Shown here piece after piece: positions 1 to 4,956 of a stretch of 5,505 nt of DNA (within the stretch, counting starts at the first letter, position 1; every line of letters begins with the position of its first letter). Location of the stretch: NCBI GenBank assembly GCA_017646185.1, contig JAGCNA010000055.1:1-5505 (forward strand). Reading direction: 5' to 3'. Origin of the DNA: Clostridia bacterium (lineage in GTDB: Bacteria > Bacillota > Clostridia > Oscillospirales > CAG-382). The notes beneath the pieces are model-generated. The model saw only the letters and a program-made list of their open reading frames with translations. It searched no databases and was not told the DNA's origin. The position numbers and the translations under genes were made by a program.

Positions 1-657
1 GGCAACGCAGAGGGCGAAGAGATATACAATAAGCTATGCCGTGAAATAACCTTTGCTCCCCGAAAAGAGGAATTGCCGAAAAACACGCTTATATCAAGAG
101 CTGAAGCCGAAAAACGCTTTACCGAGGAAATGAATATTAACCAGAGTAAATTGGCTATCGGATACCGTATTGCAACAAAAGACGAACAAAACAAACGTCT
201 TGCCTTTACTGTTTTTAAGGAAATATTTGCCATTTCTCCCACCAGCAAGCTGTTTGTAAACGTAAGAGAAAAGCTGTCGCTATGCTATTATTGTTCTATG
301 ATATCCCATTATATCAAGGGACTTTTTATAATAACCGCAGGGATAAACGCCTGCGACAAGGACAAAGCTTACAGTGCCATAATGCACGAGCTTGACGAAA
401 TGAAAAACGGCAACTTTACCGATGAAGAGTTTGAAACTGCCATACGAAACATAAAAAGCAGTCTTCGAAGCGTTACCGACAGTATACGCAGTATAAATAA
501 GTTTTATGTTGCCGGATATCTGGAGGGCAAGGACACATCTCCCCTTGAAGAAGCGGATATGCTTGATACAATCACCAGAGAGGACGTTATCCGCTGTGCA
601 AACAGCATAACGGTGGATACGGTATATTTCCTGAAAGGGGGTAACGGCGAGGAATGA
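1..657 (+). CDS. ymfF: M16-family peptidase homologue, YmfF type (5'-truncated by window edge)
   Basis: The reading frame is open from base 1, so this is the C-terminal 218 residues of a protein that is usually about 420 long. A TTG at 73 is an internal Leu codon, not the start. What is visible is the second M16 half-domain: a segment with R89 and Y96-Y97 (the VREKLSLCYY stretch) matches the conserved Arg/Tyr region of inactive M16B subunits that helps bind substrate in the partner's active site. After it come the beta strand GLFIITAGI and the helical EEFETAIRNIKSSL region. No zinc motif is visible, as expected for this half. In Bacillus subtilis, YmfF and YmfH are needed for 5-aminopentanol modification of elongation factor P; whether that holds here is inference. 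The stop overlaps the next start (ATGA, 654-657), implying translational coupling and a heterodimer with the downstream protein. Family assignment is firm; the exact role is not. Confidence 0.82.
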   Translation, partial: GNAEGEEIYNKLCREITFAPRKEELPKNTLISRAEAEKRFTEEMNINQSKLAIGYRIATKDEQNKRLAFTVFKEIFAISPTSKLFVNVREKLSLCYYCSMISHYIKGLFIITAGINACDKDKAYSAIMHELDEMKNGNFTDEEFETAIRNIKSSLRSVTDSIRSINKFYVAGYLEGKDTSPLEEADMLDTITREDVIRCANSITVDTVYFLKGGNGEE

Positions 658-1925
658 TAGTTAAAGAAAATAAGGTATTGGGTGAAAAATATTACCGGTT
701 TGTACACTCATCCGGCTTGCCCGTATACGTTTGCCCCAAAAATCACGAAACCGCATTTGCGGCGGTGGCTGTAAAATACGGCTCCTGCGATAACCGTCTG
801 CCCGTAAATGACGGGTACGTAACCGTGCCCGACGGAACCGCCCATTTTCTTGAGCATAAGATGTTTGAAAACCCCGACGGAACGGATGCTTTTGAAACCT
901 TTACAAAAAACGGCGGCGATGCAAATGCTTTTACTTCTTTTGAACGCACCGAATATATTTTTTCCTGCACGGAAAACTTTTATATTAACTTAAAAACCCT
1001 GCTTCAAATGGTTTTCACCCCTCATTTTACAAAAGAAAGCGTGGATAAGGAGCAAGGGATTATCGGTCAGGAAATAAAAATGTACGAGGATGACGCAGAC
1101 TGGCGGGCATTGCTTGGTATGCTGGAGGGAATGTACGTTAACAACCCCGTACGCAAGGATATTGCCGGCACGGTGGACTCTATTGCAGAGATAACACCCG
1201 AAATGCTTTACGATATTCACAAGGTATTTTACCACCCCTCCAACACCGTGCTTTGTATTTGCGGCAAGGTGGACCCCGAGGAAGTAAAAAAGGTATGCGA
1301 CGAATGTCTGGAATATTATCCCAAGACCGATATCGACTTACCCGATATTTTTGAGCCGTCTGAAGTTAACACAAAAAGAACGGTTGCAAAATTAAAGATC
1401 GGTATGCCTCAATTTGCTCTGGGAATTAAAGAAGCGTTACCCGTAAAAGAGGATGACGACCTTAAACGAAGCGCAGAACACGCCATTATTTTGCAGCTGC
1501 TGTTCGGCTCTTCCGGCGAATTTTACTGCGATAACTACGAAAGCGGACTTATATCCGACCGTTTTTCATACAGCTACTATAATTCGAGAGATTGGTCCTA
1601 TATCTCTATTGAAGGTGTGGCAGACGATCCCGAAAAGGTAGCGGAGGCTGTTAAAGACGAAATAGCAAAGCGCAAAAGCACTTTCTTTACAAAAGAAGAG
1701 TTTTTGCGGGCAAAAAAGGTTATTTACGCAACGGAATGCCTGAGCTTTAATTCCACCTCCGAAACCGCAAACCGTCTGGCTTCTGCGGCGCTGGAGGGAT
1801 GCGATATGTTTGATTACGCTTCGGTTATACAAAACACCGGCTACGAAGACGTGAAAGAACGCTTTATGAAGGGATACGATATGGAAAAAAGCTGTATTTC
1901 CATAGTATTTCCCGAAGACGAATAA
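654..1925 (+). CDS. ymfH: M16-family zinc metallopeptidase homologue, YmfH type
   Basis: A full-length 423-residue M16B protein. The inverted zinc motif HxxEH is present as H64-F-L-E67-H68. The two downstream glutamates typical of the family are E133 and E140 in EQGIIGQE; by the usual seven-residue spacing E140 is the likely third zinc ligand. The N-terminal half (about 1-210) carries catalysis and the C-terminal half is the structural repeat. The upstream gene supplies the Arg/Tyr-bearing partner, so the two probably form one cytoplasmic heterodimer; no signal peptide is visible. The ATG at 654 overlaps the previous stop by 4 nt. A G-rich AAAGGGGG at about 635-641 is the likely ribosome site, though its spacing is slightly long, and coupling may compensate. 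In Bacillus the homologue is needed for EF-P 5-aminopentanol modification. An alternative is a RiPP-type processing protease (AlbE/AlbF are related), but no precursor or biosynthetic genes are visible nearby. Confidence 0.88.
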   Translation: MIVKENKVLGEKYYRFVHSSGLPVYVCPKNHETAFAAVAVKYGSCDNRLPVNDGYVTVPDGTAHFLEHKMFENPDGTDAFETFTKNGGDANAFTSFERTEYIFSCTENFYINLKTLLQMVFTPHFTKESVDKEQGIIGQEIKMYEDDADWRALLGMLEGMYVNNPVRKDIAGTVDSIAEITPEMLYDIHKVFYHPSNTVLCICGKVDPEEVKKVCDECLEYYPKTDIDLPDIFEPSEVNTKRTVAKLKIGMPQFALGIKEALPVKEDDDLKRSAEHAIILQLLFGSSGEFYCDNYESGLISDRFSYSYYNSRDWSYISIEGVADDPEKVAEAVKDEIAKRKSTFFTKEEFLRAKKVIYATECLSFNSTSETANRLASAALEGCDMFDYASVIQNTGYEDVKERFMKGYDMEKSCISIVFPEDE

Positions 1926-1933
1926 AGGAAAGG
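1926..1933 (+). promoter_or_regulatory. Ribosome binding site deciding the lgt start
   Basis: Two AAGG-type cores lie in the 18-nt gap after the ymfH stop. The second (AGG at 1931-1933) sits 10 nt before an ATG at 1944. The first (AGG at 1926-1928) sits 9 nt before a GTG at 1938. The two possible starts differ by only two residues (M-Y). ATG is preferred as the commoner start codon, but GTG cannot be excluded. Confidence 0.55.
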
Positions 1934-1943
1934 AAAAGTGTAT

Positions 1944-2924
1944 ATGAAGACAACAATTGCTTTCCCCGGATTGGGAATAGAAGAGTTTGAGCTTAACCGT
2001 GCGGCGTTTACCATTCCTATCGGCGACGGAATTACCGTATACTGGTACGGAATTATTATTGCGCTGGGTATAATTCTGGCGTTTACCTATTTTTTGTGGC
2101 GCGCCACAAAGTTTGAGCACGTACGTGAAGATGATTGCTATAATCTGGCGCTGTTCACTGTTCCCATTGCCATTATCGGCGCAAGAATTTTGTATGTTAT
2201 TACCAATCCCGAAAAATACGATTCTCTGCTTGACGCCATAAGCATCTGGAACGGCGGTATTGCCATTTACGGTGCCATAATTTTCGGTGCTATTACCATA
2301 CTGGTGTTCGGCAAGGTTAAAAAGATAATGGTATTCCGTCTGCTGGACGCAGTTTCCCCTGCTGTAATGATCGGTCAGATCATGGGCAGATGGGGCAATT
2401 TCTTTAACGGTGAAGCTTACGGCTGGTCGGAAGGCGTGGCAAAGCTTCCTTGGCGTATGCAGCTTGAGGGCGCCTACCGTACCGAAATCATTGACGGAAT
2501 AAAGACCAAGATTTCTGTGGATTTTGTTCACCCCACCTTCCTTTATGAATCCCTTTGGAATATTTTGGGATTTGTTATTATTAATCTTTTGTACAAAAAG
2601 AAGAAGTTTACAGGTCAGGTTTTCCTTATGTACGTTACCTGGTACGGATTGGGAAGAGGATTTATAGAGCTTTTGCGAACCGATTCTTTGTATATTTTCG
2701 AAACGATAAAGCTTAACAGCGTTATCGGATTTATTACCTGTATTGCCGGCATTATCGGTTTGGTGTTGCTTTATATAAAGAGCAAAAAAGAAAGCAGCGA
2801 GCTTGAAAATTACAAAGCAGCATACGTTGGCGGCGAAACCGCAGAAACAAACGATAATACCAAAGAAAGCACTGTAACCGAACCCGAAGAAAAAGAGGTA
2901 GAAGACAATGGCGATAATACTTGA
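1944..2924 (+). CDS. lgt: Prolipoprotein diacylglyceryl transferase (Lgt)
   Basis: Transfers diacylglycerol from phosphatidylglycerol to the lipobox cysteine of prolipoproteins, at the cytoplasmic membrane. Numbered from ATG 1944 (326 residues), the Lgt signature GRWGNFFNGEAYG spans 148-160 with R149, N152 and E157; Y35 corresponds to the conserved N-terminal Tyr; HPTFLYE is at 196-202; GLGRGFIE gives R238 and E242, matching E. coli R239/E243. Hydrophobic segments lie near 31-52, 68-86, 101-123, 201-217, 224-243 and 256-278. Y109 stands where E. coli has H103, a substitution I believe is frequent in Firmicutes. The protein is longer than usual because of a hydrophilic, Glu/Thr/Lys-rich C-terminal tail of about 48 residues (279-326). 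The gene follows ymfH by 18 nt and overlaps folD by 17 nt, so the end of the tail also encodes the folD start, and the folD ribosome site lies within it. A GTG at 1938 is the alternative start. Confidence 0.96.
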   Translation: MKTTIAFPGLGIEEFELNRAAFTIPIGDGITVYWYGIIIALGIILAFTYFLWRATKFEHVREDDCYNLALFTVPIAIIGARILYVITNPEKYDSLLDAISIWNGGIAIYGAIIFGAITILVFGKVKKIMVFRLLDAVSPAVMIGQIMGRWGNFFNGEAYGWSEGVAKLPWRMQLEGAYRTEIIDGIKTKISVDFVHPTFLYESLWNILGFVIINLLYKKKKFTGQVFLMYVTWYGLGRGFIELLRTDSLYIFETIKLNSVIGFITCIAGIIGLVLLYIKSKKESSELENYKAAYVGGETAETNDNTKESTVTEPEEKEVEDNGDNT

Positions 2925-3777
2925 CGGAAAAGCCGTTGCCGCAAAGGTTAAAGGCGAAGTAAAAGCAAAGGTGGATATTTTAAAGCAGGAGGGAAAACGT
3001 ATTCCCGCCCTTGCTGTAATATTGGTAGGTGAAGACCCTGCCTCCGCCGTATACGTACGCAACAAGAAAAAGGACTGCGAAGAGGTTGGCTTTTTGTCTA
3101 TCGGTCATACGCTCCCTGCCCACACTACGCAGGAAGAGCTTATAGCACTTATAGACAAGCTTAACGCAGACGAAACTGTGGACGGAATTCTCTGCCAATT
3201 ACCCGTGCCCAAGCATATTGATTCAAATGCGGTGCTGGAGCGTATCGCGCCCGACAAGGACGTGGATTGCTTCCACCCCGTTTCCGCAGGAAAGCTGTTC
3301 AGAGGCACCCCCTCCCTGCTCCCTTGTACGCCCGCAGGCGTTATAAGAATTCTGGACGAGTATTCTATCGATATCGCAGGTAAAAACTGCGTGGTGGTGG
3401 GCAGGAGCAACATAGTGGGCAAGCCTGCGGCAATGATGCTTCTTGACCGCAACGGAACCGTTACGGTATGCCATTCAAAAACAAAGGACCTTGCGTCCGT
3501 TACCCGCAAAGCGGATATTCTCGTTTCCGCTGTGGGCAGAGCAGGTTTTATTAACGGCGATATGATTAAAGACGGCGCAGTTGTGGTTGACGTGGGTATG
3601 AACAGAAACGCCGAAGGCAAGCTGTGCGGCGACTGCGATTACACATCCTGCTATGAAAAAGCAAGCCATATCACCCCCGTTCCCGGCGGTGTCGGCCCCA
3701 TGACCAGAGCAATGCTTATGGAAAATACCATGACAGCGTATGGTATTCACGAAGGAACGATGAACGATAAACTATGA
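2908..3777 (+). CDS. folD: Bifunctional methylene-THF dehydrogenase / methenyl-THF cyclohydrolase (FolD)
   Basis: Interconverts 5,10-methylene-THF, 5,10-methenyl-THF and 10-formyl-THF in the cytoplasm, feeding purine and formyl-Met synthesis. It has 289 residues, the normal size. The catalytic YxxxK is Y49/K53 in YVRNK; GILCQLPVP (93-101) carries Q97; KDVD ends in D120; the NADP-binding GRSNIVGKP is at 165-173; the C-terminal signature PGGVGPMT spans 259-266. C121 replaces the more usual Gly of KDVDGF, a mild variation. The ATG at 2908 lies inside lgt and is preceded by AGAGG at 2894-2898 with 9-nt spacing, a strong site that supports this start. The last seven codons (GTMNDKL) and the TGA stop are encoded within a run of 7-nt repeats (3755-3796), so the extreme C terminus is probably not conserved. 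It is the last gene of the plus-strand operon; the nearest convincing terminator is about 240 nt downstream. Confidence 0.97.
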   Translation: MAIILDGKAVAAKVKGEVKAKVDILKQEGKRIPALAVILVGEDPASAVYVRNKKKDCEEVGFLSIGHTLPAHTTQEELIALIDKLNADETVDGILCQLPVPKHIDSNAVLERIAPDKDVDCFHPVSAGKLFRGTPSLLPCTPAGVIRILDEYSIDIAGKNCVVVGRSNIVGKPAAMMLLDRNGTVTVCHSKTKDLASVTRKADILVSAVGRAGFINGDMIKDGAVVVDVGMNRNAEGKLCGDCDYTSCYEKASHITPVPGGVGPMTRAMLMENTMTAYGIHEGTMNDKL

Positions 3778-3796
3778 ACTATGAACTATGAACTAT
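3755..3796 (+). repeat. Heptanucleotide tandem repeat, six units, straddling the folD stop
   Basis: Six consecutive 7-mers read GAACGAT, GAACGAT, AAACTAT, GAACTAT, GAACTAT, GAACTAT. The first three units lie in the folD reading frame, and its TGA stop (3775-3777) spans the junction of units three and four. The last three units are perfect copies; the first two differ from them only at the fifth base. A seventh position (GGAAGTT, 3797-3803) no longer matches. Slippage here could change copy number, and because 7 is not a multiple of 3, a change within the coding units would shift the final codons of folD. Confidence 0.9.
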
Positions 3797-3800
3797 GGAA

Positions 3801-3821
3801 GTTTTTTGCGAAGCAAAAAAC
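3801..3821. repeat. Perfect 9-bp inverted repeat with GAA triloop
   Basis: Arms GTTTTTTGC (3801-3809) and GCAAAAAAC (3813-3821) are perfectly complementary around GAA. The centre reads GCGAAGC, a heptamer known to form an unusually stable DNA mini-hairpin. It begins four bases after the heptamer array. It is not a convincing terminator: the stem is mostly A/T and no T-run follows on the plus strand. Confidence 0.8.
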
Positions 3822-3901
3822 CGTAATAGTCATTTTCGAAATCTGCCGTCTGTTATTGCAAGAGTATCGCTGAAGCGAGGGCTGACGCATTTGGATGCAG
3901 A

Positions 3902-3956
3902 ATGAATTTTCGTGAGCGTGCTGTAGTAACCTACAGCTAGCGAAACGAAAATTTAT
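3902..3956. repeat. Long two-step imperfect hairpin
   Basis: The outer arms AATTTTCGT (3905-3913) and ACGAAAATT (3945-3953) pair perfectly and extend to 3902/3956 with one G-T (G-U) pair. After an internal loop of 6 and 7 nt, the inner arms GCTGTAG (3920-3926) and CTACAGC (3931-3937) pair perfectly around the tetraloop TAAC. No T-run follows, so it is unlikely to be a simple terminator. It could be a repeat element or part of a structured RNA on either strand. Confidence 0.75.
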
Positions 3957-3974
3957 AGAAAAACGCAATAAAAC

Positions 3975-3995
3975 GAAATCCGTATTACGGATTTC
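3975..3995. repeat. Perfect 9-bp inverted repeat, loop ATT
   Basis: GAAATCCGT (3975-3983) and ACGGATTTC (3987-3995) form a perfect short-loop palindrome. The sequence CGAAATC that begins it also occurs at 3837-3843, hinting at internal duplication within the intergenic element. No poly-T tract follows on the plus strand. On the minus strand a loosely T-rich stretch (TTTTATTG) follows a few bases later, so a weak secondary terminator for the minus operon is possible. Confidence 0.75.
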
Positions 3996-4015
3996 TACAT
4001 TAAAGCAAAAAAGAA

Positions 4016-4047
4016 ATGGCGAGAGTAAAACTGATCACTCTCGCCAT
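4016..4047. terminator. Bidirectional Rho-independent terminator between convergent operons
   Basis: Arms ATGGCGAGAGT (4016-4026) and ACTCTCGCCAT (4037-4047) make a perfect 11-bp, GC-containing stem around a 10-nt loop. On the plus strand the T-rich ACTTTTATTTTTC follows (4048-4060). On the minus strand TTCTTTTTTGC follows (4015 down to 4005). It can therefore stop transcripts from both sides. It lies 53 nt past the minus-strand oxidoreductase stop and about 240 nt past folD. Flanking A and T runs (GCAAAA at 4005 and TTTTGC at 4061) would extend the stem. Confidence 0.93.
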
Positions 4048-4099
4048 ACTTTTATTTTTCTTTTGCGTTTTTCGGTCTGCGCCGAATGCTTAAGCCCTT

Positions 4100-4939
4100 T
4101 TAGATCTCGATCCAGGTGTTAGGATTAGCAAGCGCTTTGTTGCCTGCTTCGATAATACCCATAATAGCCACGGTCTCGTCGTGAGCGGCTTTGATTTCGC
4201 CGGTCTTGAAGAAATCGCACATAGCCTTAATAAAGTTGGGGAAGGTATTGGTCATTGCGGGTACTGTAACGGTCTTGCCGTCTTCGTAGTTAACGAGCAT
4301 GCTAAAGTCCACGCCGGTCCAGCCATACTGGGACATAACGATGCTGCGGTTGCCTTCGAATTCGATAACCATACTTTCGTACTTACCGTTACCGACAGAC
4401 ATTATTCTCTTTGCCTTGCTGCCCATAAGAACAACGATAGGCTCGATCTGGTGAATGGAATAAGTATCAAAGTTACCGGGGCCGCGGGAATTGATAAAGC
4501 AAATGCCCTCTCTGTCGATATCCTTAAGCTCGTCTGCGAAACGGAGAGCGGAGGTAGAGAAGAAGGGAGTATTGTTTTCCTCTGCAAGCTTTACAAGGGC
4601 TTCTGCGGTGGATTTTTCCAAAGCGAAGGTCTTGTCTACGTATACACGCTTACCGCTGCGGAGAGGCTTCTGGCAAAGATCCCAATGGCGCTCGGGGTTA
4701 TCGGGAGAAAGCACGATAAGGCAATCGCTCTTTTCAACTACCTCGTCGATACTGTCCAGACGCTGAACACCGTATTTTTCGCACCACTGATCGGTAGTCA
4801 TTCCGCCGGGTTTATCCATTTCCGCATAAGCGTATGCAACTTCAAATTCGCCGTCGGTTGCTTCCTTTATAAACTGGGGATAATTAAGTGCGTGCCATTC
4901 GTCAAGATAATAATCAATAAAACCTATCTTTTTTGCCAT
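4100..4939 (-). CDS. Divergent Gfo/Idh/MocA-family oxidoreductase-like protein
   Basis: A 279-residue protein, shorter than the usual 330-390 of the family. The fold is suggested by an N-terminal Rossmann-like half (about 1-125): beta strand KKIGFIDY, then CLIVLSPDNPERHWDLCQKPLRSGKRVYVDKTFA. That last stretch is the family's 'cofactor-loop and EKP' region, here D102-K103-T104, so the catalytic-type Lys is kept. The C-terminal half (about 145-279) has the beta-sheet pattern and the D158/H163 region. The usual N-terminal GxGxxG is absent: after G6 the sequence reads FIDYYLDEWHA. NAD(P) binding may be altered or lost. GAGGTG at 4952-4947 lies 7 nt before the ATG, a strong ribosome site that supports this start. 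It follows the sugar isomerase-like gene by 17 nt in the same operon, so it probably acts on a carbohydrate or cyclitol; the substrate is unknown. A terminator lies 53 nt past the stop. Confidence 0.82.
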   Translation of the reverse strand: MAKKIGFIDYYLDEWHALNYPQFIKEATDGEFEVAYAYAEMDKPGGMTTDQWCEKYGVQRLDSIDEVVEKSDCLIVLSPDNPERHWDLCQKPLRSGKRVYVDKTFALEKSTAEALVKLAEENNTPFFSTSALRFADELKDIDREGICFINSRGPGNFDTYSIHQIEPIVVLMGSKAKRIMSVGNGKYESMVIEFEGNRSIVMSQYGWTGVDFSMLVNYEDGKTVTVPAMTNTFPNFIKAMCDFFKTGEIKAAHDETVAIMGIIEAGNKALANPNTWIEI

Positions 4940-4956
4940 TTTAACACACCTCGTTT

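Larger units (their letters stand above)
3778..4099. other. Convergent intergenic region with hairpin-rich repeat-like element, no gene
   Basis: This 322-nt stretch lies between the folD stop and the stop of the minus-strand oxidoreductase gene. It holds, in order: the rest of the heptamer repeat (to 3796), a hairpin at 3801-3821, a small hairpin at 3867-3878 (arms TCGC/GCGA, loop TGAA), a long two-step hairpin at 3902-3956, a hairpin at 3975-3995, and a strong bidirectional terminator at 4016-4047. From about 3958 to 4073 the last two hairpins are enclosed by an 11-bp inverted repeat. The density of short-loop hairpins and the lack of a believable coding frame suggest a dispersed intergenic repeat (a REP- or MITE-like element, or the gene for a structured RNA). 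This is inferred from structure only; I cannot check for copies elsewhere in the genome. Confidence 0.55.

Noticed and set aside
73..75. TTG as start of the first M16 gene
   Set aside because: The frame is open upstream to base 1 with family-like sequence, and the family is about 420 residues, so this is an internal Leu codon.
2268..2273. Lgt Tyr109 in place of the His103 needed in E. coli Lgt
   Set aside because: As far as I recall, Tyr at this site is common in Firmicute Lgt proteins; all other signature residues are intact, so it is not evidence of an inactive enzyme.
1566..3065. Long minus-strand open frame (499 codons) opposite ymfH 3' end, lgt and folD 5' end
   Set aside because: It lies antisense to genes with clear family signatures, spans two gene boundaries, has a composition rich in Phe, Cys, His and Asn without any recognisable motif, and lacks context. 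It is a by-product of codon bias on the other strand.
3268..3270. FolD Cys121 in place of Gly in the KDVDGF motif
   Set aside because: The neighbouring catalytic Asp and all other motifs are kept; it is a tolerated variation and not a sign of lost function.
3755..3796. Possible CRISPR-like array
   Set aside because: The units are 7 nt with no spacers, so this is a simple tandem repeat.
3801..3821. Hairpin as the folD terminator
   Set aside because: The stem is mainly A/T and is followed by CGTAATAGTC on the plus strand, with no T-run; the hairpin at 4016-4047 is far more convincing.
3786..3968. 60-codon minus-strand open frame within the intergenic element
   Set aside because: It begins inside one arm of the long-range structure region and runs through the hairpins into the heptamer array. 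The peptide (many Phe, Cys, Ser, Arg) looks like translated repeat DNA, and no ribosome site is evident.
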